NCBI RefSeq assembly: GCF_040560245.1
Contig: NZ_JAKMWP010000012.1
DNA: 64,000 nucleotides
Direction: 5' to 3' (one strand)
Source: Morganella sibonii
GTDB taxonomy: Bacteria > Pseudomonadota > Gammaproteobacteria > Enterobacterales > Enterobacteriaceae
Within the stretch, counting starts at the first letter, position 1, and each line of letters begins with the position of its first letter. Positions 37,076 through 45,629 of the stretch are shown here, in pieces. The notes under the pieces are model-generated. The model saw nothing but the letters and a program-made list of their open reading frames with translations. It was not told the origin of the DNA and made no database searches. The position numbers and the translations under genes were made by a program.

Positions 37076-37465
37076 ATGCGTCATTACGAAATCGTCTTCA
37101 TGGTTCATCCGGACCAGAGCGAACAAGTACCGGCAATGATCGAGCGTTATAAAACTGCTATTACTAACGCAGAAGGTCAGATCCACCGTCTCGAAGACTG
37201 GGGTCGTCGCCAACTGGCTTACCCAATCAACAAACTGCACAAAGCACACTACGTTCTGCTGAACGTTGAAGCTCCGCAGGAAGTGATTGACGAGCTGGAA
37301 ACTATTTTCCGCTTCAATGATGCCGTTATCCGCAGCATGGTTATGCGCGTTAAGCACGCGGTGACTGAACCTTCTCCAATGGTTAAAGCGAAAGACGAAC
37401 GTCGCCCGCGCGACATGTCTGACGACGTTGAAGAAAATGATGAAGCTGAGGAAACTGAAGAGTAA
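37076..37465 (+). CDS. rpsF: 30S ribosomal protein S6
   Basis: Platform protein that binds 16S rRNA as a heterodimer with S18. MRHYEIVFMVHPDQSEQ start, GGxQL-type core (EDWGRRQLAYPINK) and an acidic C-terminus (DVEENDEAEETEE) of the kind that receives glutamates from RimK in E. coli. 129 residues. First gene of rpsF-priB-rpsR-rplI. Confidence 0.98.
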   Translation: MRHYEIVFMVHPDQSEQVPAMIERYKTAITNAEGQIHRLEDWGRRQLAYPINKLHKAHYVLLNVEAPQEVIDELETIFRFNDAVIRSMVMRVKHAVTEPSPMVKAKDERRPRDMSDDVEENDEAEETEE

Positions 37466-37470
37466 TAACG

Positions 37471-37788
37471 GTGTCCGCTAACCGTCTGGTGTTATCCGGC
37501 ACAGTGTGCAGGGAACCCACCCGGAAAGTCAGCCCGGCCGGAATTCCGCATTGTCAGTTTGTGCTTGAGCACCGCTCACAACAGCAGGAAGCCGGACTTA
37601 CCAGGCAGGCATGGTGCAGAATGCCCGTGGTTGCCAGCGGACAGACGATCCAAACCATTACTCGCAGTATAACGGTCGGCAGTCAGATAACCGTTCAGGG
37701 ATTCATCAGCACCCATCAGGGGCGAAATGGATTATCGAAACTGGTTCTTCATGCCGAACATATTGAATTGATAGATTCTGGAGACTAG
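37471..37788 (+). CDS. priB: Primosomal replication protein N PriB
   Basis: OB-fold dimer that stabilises PriA on stalled forks for replication restart. Sequence NRLVLSGTVCREPTRKVSPAGIPHCQF and the closing HAEHIELIDSGD match the family. 105 residues. GTG start at 37471, five bases after the rpsF stop; lies between ribosomal genes as in E. coli. Confidence 0.96.
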   Translation: MSANRLVLSGTVCREPTRKVSPAGIPHCQFVLEHRSQQQEAGLTRQAWCRMPVVASGQTIQTITRSITVGSQITVQGFISTHQGRNGLSKLVLHAEHIELIDSGD

Positions 37789-37792
37789 CCAT

Positions 37793-38020
37793 ATGGCACG
37801 TTATTTCCGTCGTCGTAAATTCTGCCGTTTCACCGCAGAAGGCGTTCAAGAGATTGATTATAAAGACATCGCTACGCTGAAAAACTATATCACTGAAAGT
37901 GGTAAAATCGTACCAAGCCGTATCACCGGTACCAGTGCGAAATATCAGCGTCAGCTCGCTCGTGCTATCAAGCGTGCACGCTACCTGTCTTTACTGCCTT
38001 ACACTGATCGTCATCAGTAA
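37793..38020 (+). CDS. rpsR: 30S ribosomal protein S18
   Basis: 75-residue basic protein, identical in length to E. coli S18: MARYFRRRKFCRFTAEGVQE, then IDYKDIATLKNYI and the SGKIVPSRITGTSAKYQRQL motif. Partner of S6 on the 30S platform. GGAGA ribosome site upstream. Confidence 0.98.
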   Translation: MARYFRRRKFCRFTAEGVQEIDYKDIATLKNYITESGKIVPSRITGTSAKYQRQLARAIKRARYLSLLPYTDRHQ

Positions 38021-38058
38021 TCGGCACAGTCCATTAATGACTTTAAGAGGATAAGGTA

Positions 38059-38508
38059 ATGCAAGTTATTCTGCTTGATAAAGTAGCAAACCTGGGCAGC
38101 CTGGGCGACCAGGTAAATGTTAAATCTGGTTATGCACGTAACTTCTTAGTACCGCAAGGTAAAGCAGTTCCTGCAACCAAGAAAAACATCGAATTCTTCG
38201 AAGCGCGCCGCGCAGAACTGGAAGCTAAATTAGCTGACGTTCTGGCAGCAGCACACGCTCGCGCAGAGAAAATCAATGCCCTGGGCGTTGTGACTCTGTC
38301 TTCCAAAGCGGGTGACGAAGGTAAACTGTTCGGTTCTGTCGGTACCCGTGACATCGCTGATGCTGTAACTGCAGCCGGCGTTGAAGTGGCGAAAAGCGAA
38401 GTTCGTCTGCCAAACGGCGTTCTGCGTACTCTGGGTGATCACGAAGTTCACTTCCAGGTTCACAGCGACGTGTTTGCAGAACTGAATGTGAAGATTGTTG
38501 CTGAGTAA
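38059..38508 (+). CDS. rplI: 50S ribosomal protein L9
   Basis: 149-residue protein with the L9 N-terminal signature MQVILLDKVANLGSLGDQVN and GYARNFLVPQGKA, a long connecting helix rich in Ala and Glu, and the C-terminal globular domain. Helps maintain reading frame. Last gene of the operon, followed by a strong terminator. Confidence 0.98.
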   Translation: MQVILLDKVANLGSLGDQVNVKSGYARNFLVPQGKAVPATKKNIEFFEARRAELEAKLADVLAAAHARAEKINALGVVTLSSKAGDEGKLFGSVGTRDIADAVTAAGVEVAKSEVRLPNGVLRTLGDHEVHFQVHSDVFAELNVKIVAE

Positions 38509-38540
38509 TCTCTGATTACACGGTAAACATCTTTGAAAGA

Positions 38541-38565
38541 CGCTGGCTCAGGCCAGCGTTTTTTT
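38541..38565 (+). terminator. Terminator after rplI
   Basis: CGCTGGC (38541-38547), TCAG loop, GCCAGCG (38552-38558), seven T. Confidence 0.9.
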
Positions 38566-38582
38566 ATGTGACAAAACAACGG

Positions 38583-39164
38583 TTAAGAGCGGCGGTAACT
38601 GCCGTCTTTCTGTCGTTTAAAGGTGGCGGACTGCCCGTTGGCCTTATCAATTCTCAGCACTGATACCGTGTTTCCCTTTCCTTTGGTCACGCTGATTTTA
38701 TCCCCTGATTCCACCTGATTCAGCGGTTTCTGCGGCCCTTCAACCGCCGTCATGCGGAATAAGTCATCGACCGGCAATCCGTTGCTGCGAAATACCTGAG
38801 CTAATGTCTGACCTTTTTTGAGGGTGAAACGCAGTGTACTGTCCTGTACAGGTGCGGGAGCCTGTTCTGCGCTGGCCGGAGGTTCTGCGGTAACGGGCTG
38901 GGGAGCCGGTCCGGTGTTCAGTGCGCCCGGCGGGAGATTATCCGGCAACGGTAAATCCGGAGTATCAGCTGCGGTATCCGGTGGTGTACCGGTTTGCTCT
39001 GCTATCAGGTCACCGAGCGGATCAGCCGGCGGCGTCAGCGTGATATTCTGCGAAGGCACGATCACCGGGGGCTTCTGTGCGGCAGGCCAGAATATCAGGA
39101 CAAGCAGGACAATCAGCGCAATAGCGGTGATGGCGTAAAGATGGCGCTTTGGCAGTAGTCTCAT
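38583..39164 (-). CDS. ytfB: OapA/LysM-like envelope protein YtfB
   Basis: Single-pass inner-membrane protein with a periplasmic glycan-binding OapA domain; E. coli YtfB localises to the septum and affects division. Membrane helix at about 11-28, then a Pro/Ala/Glu-rich linker (30-105), then the C-terminal domain with LKKGQTLAQVFRSNGLPVDD and EGPQKPLNQVESGDKI. 193 residues, a little shorter than E. coli (212) because the N-terminal cytoplasmic part is short. Between rplI and fklB, the conserved position. Confidence 0.88.
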   Translation of the reverse strand: MRLLPKRHLYAITAIALIVLLVLIFWPAAQKPPVIVPSQNITLTPPADPLGDLIAEQTGTPPDTAADTPDLPLPDNLPPGALNTGPAPQPVTAEPPASAEQAPAPVQDSTLRFTLKKGQTLAQVFRSNGLPVDDLFRMTAVEGPQKPLNQVESGDKISVTKGKGNTVSVLRIDKANGQSATFKRQKDGSYRRS

Positions 39165-39246
39165 CAGAATCTCCCGCTGTTCAGCATGAATAATTATCCT
39201 CCGGTATTGTTCCAGTGTAGCAGCAGACGTACTGAAATTATTCGGA

Positions 39247-39290
39247 ATTAGTCTTGTTTTATAAATTGATTAGTCCTGTCTTATAAATTG
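39247..39290. repeat. Tandem 22-bp direct repeat upstream of fklB
   Basis: Two adjacent 22-base copies (39247-39268 and 39269-39290) differing at two positions, both T-to-C, in the ytfB/fklB divergent region. Both end in ATAAATTG and begin ATTAGTC. Confidence 0.7.
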
Positions 39291-39406
39291 ATTATGCTGT
39301 TTTCCGGTAATCACAGGGTTGCATCAGCTTTCACTGATTATCGGGTTTACCGGGGTACATCCTGCTGTTATGCTTATCCGTCTTATTTATTAATCAGGTA
39401 TCTCTC

Positions 39407-40027
39407 ATGACACAACCGACTTTTGACACGATGGAAGCACAGGCAAGCTACGGAATCGGCTTACAAATCGGCCAGCAATTACAGGAATCAGGACTGAGCG
39501 GATTAGTACCGGAAGCTATTCTGGCCGGTATCACTGATGCACTGGAAAATAATCAGCCAGCTGTGGCGGTGGATGTTCTGCATCGTGCCCTGCGTGAAAT
39601 GCATGAGCGTGCTGATGCTGTCCGCAATGAAAAACAGGCTGAACTGGTCAAAGACGGAATGCGTTTCCTGGAAGAGAATGCGAAGAAAGAGGGCGTTTCA
39701 ACTACTGAAAGCGGCCTGCAGTTCTCTGTCATCAATCAGGGCGACGGTGCGATCCCGGCGCGTACTGACCGTGTCCGTGTTCACTACACCGGTCGTCTGA
39801 TCGACGGTACTGTGTTTGACAGCTCCGTACAGCGCGGCCAGCCAGCTGAATTCCCGGTGAACGGCGTGATCGCGGGCTGGATTGAAGCACTGACCCTGAT
39901 GCCGGTCGGCTCCAAGTGGGAACTGTATATCCCGAGCAACCTGGCGTACGGTGAGCGTGGTGCCGGTGCGGCAATCCTGCCGTACAGCACACTGGTATTC
40001 GAAGTGGAGCTGCTGGAGATCCTGTAA
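39407..40027 (+). CDS. fklB: FKBP-type peptidyl-prolyl isomerase FklB
   Basis: Cytoplasmic prolyl cis-trans isomerase (FKBP22). N-terminal helical dimerisation domain (about 1-85) with MEAQASYGIGLQIGQQL, linker helix, then the FKBP domain: RVHYTGRLIDGTVFDSS, GVIAGWIEAL and YGERGAGAAILPYSTL. 206 residues, as in E. coli. Preceded by a tandem repeat and an own promoter region. Confidence 0.96.
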   Translation: MTQPTFDTMEAQASYGIGLQIGQQLQESGLSGLVPEAILAGITDALENNQPAVAVDVLHRALREMHERADAVRNEKQAELVKDGMRFLEENAKKEGVSTTESGLQFSVINQGDGAIPARTDRVRVHYTGRLIDGTVFDSSVQRGQPAEFPVNGVIAGWIEALTLMPVGSKWELYIPSNLAYGERGAGAAILPYSTLVFEVELLEIL

Positions 40028-40165
40028 TACTCTCTTTGCTGACAAAAACAGAATATGCGAAATGGCCGGTTTTCACCGGCCATTTTTATTTCTATACTCA
40101 GGTCTCCGGAGACGTGAACAGGATTACGACGCGACTCACTAACCGTTCTGTGAAAGAGGTGAAGG

Positions 40166-40906
40166 ATGCTCAATCAAATTTGTCTGCTGGCCCGGCGGGC
40201 GGGCGACGCAATCATGGATATCTACCATCATCCCGACACACTGACCATCTCCGCCAAAGCGGATAACTCCCCTTTAACCGCCGCAGATTTAGCCGCGCAC
40301 CACATCATTGTGCAGGAGCTGAATGCCCTGACACCGGATATCCCGGTGCTCTCAGAGGAAGATCCGCAGCCGTGGTCTGAGCGGCAGCACTGGACCCAAT
40401 ACTGGCTGGTGGACCCGCTTGACGGCACCAAAGAATTTATCAGCCGCAACGGTGAATTTACGGTCAATATTGCCCTGATTTCCGGCGGCGTACCCGTGCT
40501 GGGTGTGGTGTATGCGCCGGTACCGGATATTCTCTATCTTGCGGAAGGTAAACACGCCTGGCGCGAGCGGGGCGGGCAGCGGATGGCGATCAAAGTGGTT
40601 AATACGGATCTGCCGATGGTGGTGATCAGCCGCTCACATCAGGATGCGGAACTGGCGGATTATCTGGAACAGCTGGGGCCGCACGAAACCCGGGCTATCG
40701 GCTCATCCCTTAAATTCTGTCTGGTGGCAGAAGGCAAAGCCCAGCTCTATCCGCGCTTTAACCCGACCCATATCTGGGATACAGCGGCAGGACATGCCGT
40801 CGCACTCGCGGCGGGAGCGCATATTACGGACTGGAGTGGTAAAACGCTCGACTATACACCGCGTGAATCACTGATAAACCCGGGATTCCGTGTCAGCAGT
40901 TTCTGA
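40166..40906 (+). CDS. cysQ: 3'(2'),5'-bisphosphate nucleotidase CysQ
   Basis: Hydrolyses PAP, the toxic by-product of sulfate assimilation, to AMP. Li+-sensitive phosphatase fold with the metal site in LSEEDPQP (Glu64/Glu65) and DPLDGTKEF (Asp83, Asp86), and a late WDTAAGHAVALAAG. 246 residues (E. coli 246). A terminator hairpin follows. Confidence 0.96.
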   Translation: MLNQICLLARRAGDAIMDIYHHPDTLTISAKADNSPLTAADLAAHHIIVQELNALTPDIPVLSEEDPQPWSERQHWTQYWLVDPLDGTKEFISRNGEFTVNIALISGGVPVLGVVYAPVPDILYLAEGKHAWRERGGQRMAIKVVNTDLPMVVISRSHQDAELADYLEQLGPHETRAIGSSLKFCLVAEGKAQLYPRFNPTHIWDTAAGHAVALAAGAHITDWSGKTLDYTPRESLINPGFRVSSF

Positions 40907-41237
40907 TTGCCATTTTATTCCTGAATAACAGTGTAATTTGCATGGTTATGCAAATTACACTGGCTTTTCTCCGTCCGGAAAATCTCCTGCCTGATAATGT
41001 CATTTCCTGTATTTCACCCTGAAATTATTTATAAAACTTATAGTAATTATGAGGTTATTATTTCACTTTTATAGTGTGACGGGGATCGTTTTTCGTGATG
41101 ATTTGTGAAGTAAGTCGTAGTGAAGTGTCATTTTATGTAAAAATAGTGATTAAATCATTTGATTAATGAACCCGGGTGGTAGAATCGGGTCATACCTTAG
41201 GCATGAAAGAAAAGGTAAAGGGGAGGACATAAGTACG
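40907..41237. other. Intergenic region cysQ / ytfK
   Basis: 331 bases without a gene. It holds the cysQ terminator at 40929-40968, then AT-rich DNA and the ytfK leader ending in GGGAGGAC about nine bases before the ATG. E. coli has ytfI/ytfJ between the two genes; neither is here. Confidence 0.7.
40929..40968 (+). terminator. Terminator after cysQ
   Basis: Perfect 15-bp stem CAGTGTAATTTGCAT / ATGCAAATTACACTG with GGTT loop (40944-40947), followed by GCTTTT. Confidence 0.82.
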
Positions 41238-41444
41238 ATGAAAATTTTCGCCCGTTACAACCCGGCTCAGATCGCCCGCTACGTGAAGACATTATTCCGC
41301 GGCCGCCTGTATATACAGGGAATGGGCGCGTTTGAATTTGACTACGGCAAGATTTTACCGCCGAAAATCAGAGACAAACGCCATCTGAGTGCAATGAGTG
41401 AAATTAATCAGCAGGTATCGTTGCTGCAGGCGCAGCTGGCATAA
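41238..41444 (+). CDS. ytfK: DUF1107 stress protein YtfK
   Basis: 68-residue cytoplasmic protein of the YtfK family; E. coli YtfK stimulates SpoT-dependent (p)ppGpp build-up under phosphate and fatty-acid starvation. MKIFARYNPAQIARYVK start, then LFRGRLYIQGMGAFEFDYGKI (split as LFRGRLYI and GAFEFD) and KRHLSAMSEINQQV. The ATG at 41238 aligns with E. coli; the frame is open 24 codons upstream. Confidence 0.94.
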   Translation: MKIFARYNPAQIARYVKTLFRGRLYIQGMGAFEFDYGKILPPKIRDKRHLSAMSEINQQVSLLQAQLA

Positions 41445-41479
41445 ATCACAATACCTGACTGATTGAAGAAGGGTTAGTT

Positions 41480-42850
41480 TTACGGTTTTTGGCGCTGTTC
41501 GCTGTGTGCCACGTCAGACTGACCCTCTTTACTGCTTTCCGCCGCTGACGGACGCGGCATTACCGGTGTATCCGCAATACGTGTGACCAGCAGCTGGTCA
41601 ATCTTGTAGTTATCGATATCCACCACTTCAAATTTGTAGCCTGAGAATTTCACGTAATCTGTGCGTTTCGGGATGCGGCGCAGTTTGTACATCAGGAACC
41701 CGGCGATGGTTTCATAATTGCTGTCGTCCGGGAACTCATCGATATCCAGCACCCGCTGTACATCCTCAATGGGGGTGCCGCCCTCAATCAGCCAGGAATT
41801 TTCATCACGGGCAACAATCTGTTCTTCCTGCCCCTGACCGACCAAATCCCCCATCAGCGTAATCATCACATCATTGATAGTGATGACACCCATCACCATG
41901 GCGTATTCATTCAGAATGATAGCGAAGTCTTCCCCGGCATTTTTAAAGCCTTCCAGGGTGCCTGACAGGCTCAGCGTATCCGGTATCATCAGTGCCGGAC
42001 GGATCTGTACGCCTTCGCGCAGATTCAGGCTCTGACCGTTCAGTACGCGGTTCAGCAGATCTTTGGAATCGACATAGCCGAGCACATGATCCAGACCGCC
42101 GTCACACACCAGGAATTTCGAGTGCGGCTGCGTGGAGATCTTCTCTTTGATGCTCTCTTCGTTTTCCTGTTTGTCGAAATAGACCACGCTCTCGCGGGAA
42201 GTCATGGCTGACGGTACAGTCCGGGATTCCAGCTCAAACACATTTTCGATCAGTTCGTGTTCCTGCTTGCGCAGCACACCGGCCACGGCACCCGCTTCCA
42301 CCACCGCGTAAATATCATCAGAAGTGATATCTTCATTACGGGCCAGCGGAATTTTGAATAATTTAAAGAACAGGTTAGATAACCCGTTAAACAGCCAGGC
42401 CAGCGGACGCAGGACTGTCAGGCAAAAACGCATCGGCTGGACAATCCGGATGGCGACCGCTTCCGGTTTGATCATGCCGAGACGTTTCGGGGTCAGATCC
42501 GCCAGCAGGATAAACATGGAGGTCACGATAATAAATGACAGTATTGAGCCGAGCTGTTGTGCTGCGGCATCGGCCACAAAATTGCCGAACAGGGTGCGGA
42601 GTGCCGGTGAAAAGGCAGATTCGCCGACAATACCGGCGAGGATAGCCACGGCGTTCAGGCCGATTTGCACGACGGTGAAGAACATTCCCGGTGCTTCCTG
42701 TAAGCGGAGCACGTGGGCGGCATTGGTATTGCCTTCGTCAATCATGACTTTGAGTTTGATACGCCGTGAGGCGGCAAGCGATATTTCAGATAACGAAAAG
42801 AATGCGCTGATCGCGCACAGTAACAGGACGATTAATAAACTATTTAACAT
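41480..42850 (-). CDS. ytfL: CNNM/CorC-family inner-membrane protein YtfL
   Basis: 456-residue protein with an N-terminal CNNM membrane domain (about 1-190, starting MLNSLLIVLLLCAISAFFS), a pair of CBS domains (about 205-335) and a C-terminal CorC/HlyC domain (about 350-430). Relatives act in Mg2+/Co2+ efflux or, for YtfL, polyamine/pH homeostasis; the substrate here is not readable. Acidic Pro/Ser tail at the C-terminus. Divergently placed from msrA only by its own promoter region. Confidence 0.92.
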   Translation of the reverse strand: MLNSLLIVLLLCAISAFFSLSEISLAASRRIKLKVMIDEGNTNAAHVLRLQEAPGMFFTVVQIGLNAVAILAGIVGESAFSPALRTLFGNFVADAAAQQLGSILSFIIVTSMFILLADLTPKRLGMIKPEAVAIRIVQPMRFCLTVLRPLAWLFNGLSNLFFKLFKIPLARNEDITSDDIYAVVEAGAVAGVLRKQEHELIENVFELESRTVPSAMTSRESVVYFDKQENEESIKEKISTQPHSKFLVCDGGLDHVLGYVDSKDLLNRVLNGQSLNLREGVQIRPALMIPDTLSLSGTLEGFKNAGEDFAIILNEYAMVMGVITINDVMITLMGDLVGQGQEEQIVARDENSWLIEGGTPIEDVQRVLDIDEFPDDSNYETIAGFLMYKLRRIPKRTDYVKFSGYKFEVVDIDNYKIDQLLVTRIADTPVMPRPSAAESSKEGQSDVAHSEQRQKP

Positions 42851-42951
42851 ATAAGTTCCGAATGGCCGGCACGATTGCCTCTTGGCACGCTGTTCTTGAT
42901 TATGCGTGGCGACCGGTTATTTTAGATATATAGAGCATAAGTATCGGATAT

Positions 42952-42993
42952 AAAAAAAGAAAGGCGCACAGAGCATCCAATTTGTCTGTGCGC
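42952..42993 (-). terminator. Terminator after msrA
   Basis: GCGCACAGA (42964-42972) pairs with TCTGTGCGC (42985-42993); on the minus strand the stem is followed by CCTTTCTTTTTTT. It lies 36 bases after the msrA stop. Confidence 0.8.
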
Positions 42994-43028
42994 GGATGTG
43001 CAGTATAGCACCGGAACGGGAAAAACGA

Positions 43029-43694
43029 CTAGTTTCTCAGCGAAGGCGGCAGACAAACACCGATCCCGCCGAGCCCGCAATAGCCTTCCGGGTTCTTATC
43101 CAGATATTGCTGGTGGTAATCTTCAGCCACATAAAACGGGCCGAGAGGGCGGATGGCCGTGGTGATACTGCGGCTGTCCTGACTCTGATTCATCGCCTGC
43201 TGATATTGCTCACGCGAGGCAAGGGCCTGCACGCGCTGGCTGTCAGACTGGGTATAAATCGCAGAACGGTATTGTGACCCGATATCGCCGCCCTGTTTCA
43301 TGCCTTGTGCGGGATCGTGGTTCTCCCAGAACAGGCGCAGCAGATCGGCATAGCTGATGACGGACGGGTCATAGACCACCCGGACTGCTTCGGCATGTCC
43401 GGTTCTGCCGGTGCAGACATCGTCGTAGGTCGGGTTCTTTGTTGTACCGCCGGTATACCCGGCAGTCGTGCTGTACACACCCGGCTGTTGCCAGAACAGA
43501 CGCTCCACGCCCCAGAAACAGCCCATGGCGAAATACGCGGTATCAAAGCCGTCAGGCACATGGTTCACATCATGGCCGGTCACGGTATGGCGCGGGCTGA
43601 TAGTCAGCGCCACGGCGCTGTCAGGCAGTGCATCGGCGGCGGAAACAGGAGATACAATGGTGTCCTGTGGGTATTGAGTGGTGTTTTGTGTCAT
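43029..43694 (-). CDS. msrA: Peptide-methionine (S)-S-oxide reductase MsrA
   Basis: Repairs oxidised methionine (S-sulfoxide) in proteins. Active-site Cys59 in AMGCFWGVERLFW, followed by YTGG, GHAEAVRVVYDP, FWENHDPAQG and SQYRSAIY; resolving Cys in the C-terminal GYCGLGGIGVCLP. Start at ATG 43694 (221 residues), nine bases after GGAG; an ATG 36 bases upstream is in frame but lacks a clear site. Confidence 0.95.
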   Translation of the reverse strand: MTQNTTQYPQDTIVSPVSAADALPDSAVALTISPRHTVTGHDVNHVPDGFDTAYFAMGCFWGVERLFWQQPGVYSTTAGYTGGTTKNPTYDDVCTGRTGHAEAVRVVYDPSVISYADLLRLFWENHDPAQGMKQGGDIGSQYRSAIYTQSDSQRVQALASREQYQQAMNQSQDSRSITTAIRPLGPFYVAEDYHQQYLDKNPEGYCGLGGIGVCLPPSLRN

Positions 43695-43793
43695 TTGCGG
43701 TGGCTCCTGTTTTAAGAATAATCGGTGCATTATCAGCAGATTTCAGGTTATTTATCTTATGTATCTATAGTAAACTTCAAATAATTTTCATTT

Positions 43794-43852
43794 ATACCCT
43801 TATTCATTCACATTGCAGGTTCGCTGGCTGTATCCTGAATGAATAAGGGTAT
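43794..43852. repeat. 59-bp element with perfect 17-bp inverted repeats
   Basis: Left arm 43794-43810 (ATACCCTTATTCATTCA) and exact complement at 43836-43852, with a 25-base centre containing TTGCAGGTTCGCTGG. It ends 34 bases before tamA. Terminal ATACCC and an internal TTGCAGG resemble dispersed repeats of Photorhabdus/Serratia-type genomes as I recall them. Confidence 0.7.
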
Positions 43853-43886
43853 ATCTCAGTCAAATTTCAGAAATTCAGGAGTTGAT

Positions 43887-45629
43887 GTGATCCGATACCC
43901 TCTTGTTTGTGTTGTCGCTGTGTCTCTCACATCCCCTCTGGCATATAGTGCAAATCTTCGCTTAAAAGTGGAAGGGCTCGACGGGCAACTTGAAAAAAAT
44001 GCAAGAGTCCAGCTTTCCACTATCACGACCGATGAAGTCGTGGCTGACGGCCGTTTTCGCGCCAGGGTGGAAAAAGCCATCAAAGAAGGGCTTCGTCCGC
44101 TGGGGTATTATGAGCCGGTAATCACGTTTGATTATCAGGATAATACACCGCCTGCGCGTCCGGTATTGTATGCCCGGGTGGTTCCGGGGGAACCGGTTAA
44201 AATTGCCGGGGTCACCGTGGATATCGAAGGTGCGGCAAAAACTGATCCGGCGTTCAAAAAATTTATTACTAAAAATACACCGGAAACCGGGACTGTCGTC
44301 AATCACGGCGAGTACGAAAGTTTTAAAAGCGGATTATCCGGGCTGGCCTTAAAACGCGGCTATTTTGATGCGGAGATGGAAAAAAGCCAGCTCGGCATTG
44401 CCCTTTCCCGTCACGCGGCCTACTGGGACTTTGTGTTTAACAGTGGCAAACGATACCGTTTCGGTAAAGTAAATTACCAGGGATCGCAAATCAGAGATAC
44501 CTATCTGGAAGGTCTGGTACCCTTTAAAGAGGGGGATTACTACACCTCGGAACAGCTGGCGGAATTTAACCGTCTGCTGGCGGAAACCGGCTGGTTCCAG
44601 TCAGCGATTGTGACCCCGGATATTGCAAAGGCGCGGGCTGATAACAGTGATTATCTGACCATGGATGCGTCTTTCACCCCGCGCGCGCAGAACTTCGTTG
44701 AGCTGGGTGGTGGTTTTGCCACCGATGTGGGGCCGCGGGTTCAGGCGAAATGGAATAAGCCGTGGGTGAACTCAAGAGGCCACAGCCTGACCTCCAGTAT
44801 CAGTCTGTCCGCCCCGGAACAGATTATTGATACCTCTTACCGTATCCCGCTGAAGGTTAATCCGATCGAGCAGTATTACGCCGTTTCCGGCGGGTATAAG
44901 CGTACCGATCTGAACGATACCAAAGCCGATACCGCCACCGTCAGTGTTTCCCGTAACTGGGATTTATCCACCGGCTGGCAGTACGGCATCAATATGCGCT
45001 GGAGCCTCAGCCACTTTACCCAGGCGGATATCACGAACACCACCATGCTGCTCTATCCGGGCGTGAATGTCAGCCGTGTCCGTTCGCGGGGCGGGATGAT
45101 GCCGTCCTGGGGGGACAGTCAGCGTTACTCGGTAGATGTTTCCAATGAAATGTGGGGTTCGGATGTGGATTTTTCCATTTTCCGCGCCCGTAACGTCTGG
45201 ATACGGACACCGTGGGATGGGCACCGCTTTGTGATGCGCGGTAATCTCGGGTGGATTGAAACCAATAATTTCGACAAAGTCCCGCCTGATCTGCGTTTCT
45301 TCGCTGGTGGTGACGGCAGTATCCGTGGTTATCGTTACAACAAAATCTCACCGGAAGATTCTGACGGCAAACTGACCGGCGGTTCGCGGATGGTCGTCGG
45401 TTCGCTGGAATATCAGTACAACGTGACCGGTGACTGGTGGGGGGCGGTGTTTGTTGACAGCGGTGAAGTGGTGAATGATATCAAACGAAGTAATTTCAAA
45501 ACCGGTGCCGGTGTCGGGGTGCGCTGGGCATCGCCGGTCGGGCCAATCAAGTTTGACCTTGCTGCGCCGGTAGGGGATGACCAGACGAAAAATATCCAGT
45601 TTTACATCGGCTTGGGGGCAGAACTCTGA
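43887..45629 (+). CDS. tamA: Autotransporter/OMP assembly factor TamA
   Basis: Outer-membrane Omp85 protein that with TamB inserts autotransporters and moves lipids. Signal peptide (to SPLAYSA), three POTRA domains (about 22-260) and a 16-strand barrel with the RGY motif SIRGYRY and terminal IGLGAEL. I choose the GTG at 43887 (580 residues; E. coli 577) because AGGAG lies five bases upstream and the signal peptide then starts correctly. The ATG at 43839 lies inside an inverted repeat and would add 16 residues before the signal peptide. Confidence 0.95.
   Translation: MIRYPLVCVVAVSLTSPLAYSANLRLKVEGLDGQLEKNARVQLSTITTDEVVADGRFRARVEKAIKEGLRPLGYYEPVITFDYQDNTPPARPVLYARVVPGEPVKIAGVTVDIEGAAKTDPAFKKFITKNTPETGTVVNHGEYESFKSGLSGLALKRGYFDAEMEKSQLGIALSRHAAYWDFVFNSGKRYRFGKVNYQGSQIRDTYLEGLVPFKEGDYYTSEQLAEFNRLLAETGWFQSAIVTPDIAKARADNSDYLTMDASFTPRAQNFVELGGGFATDVGPRVQAKWNKPWVNSRGHSLTSSISLSAPEQIIDTSYRIPLKVNPIEQYYAVSGGYKRTDLNDTKADTATVSVSRNWDLSTGWQYGINMRWSLSHFTQADITNTTMLLYPGVNVSRVRSRGGMMPSWGDSQRYSVDVSNEMWGSDVDFSIFRARNVWIRTPWDGHRFVMRGNLGWIETNNFDKVPPDLRFFAGGDGSIRGYRYNKISPEDSDGKLTGGSRMVVGSLEYQYNVTGDWWGAVFVDSGEVVNDIKRSNFKTGAGVGVRWASPVGPIKFDLAAPVGDDQTKNIQFYIGLGAEL

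Noticed and set aside
43839..43886. ATG at 43839 as the start of tamA
   Set aside because: It lies within the arm of an inverted repeat, lacks a ribosome site and would put 16 polar residues before the signal peptide; GTG 43887 has AGGAG.
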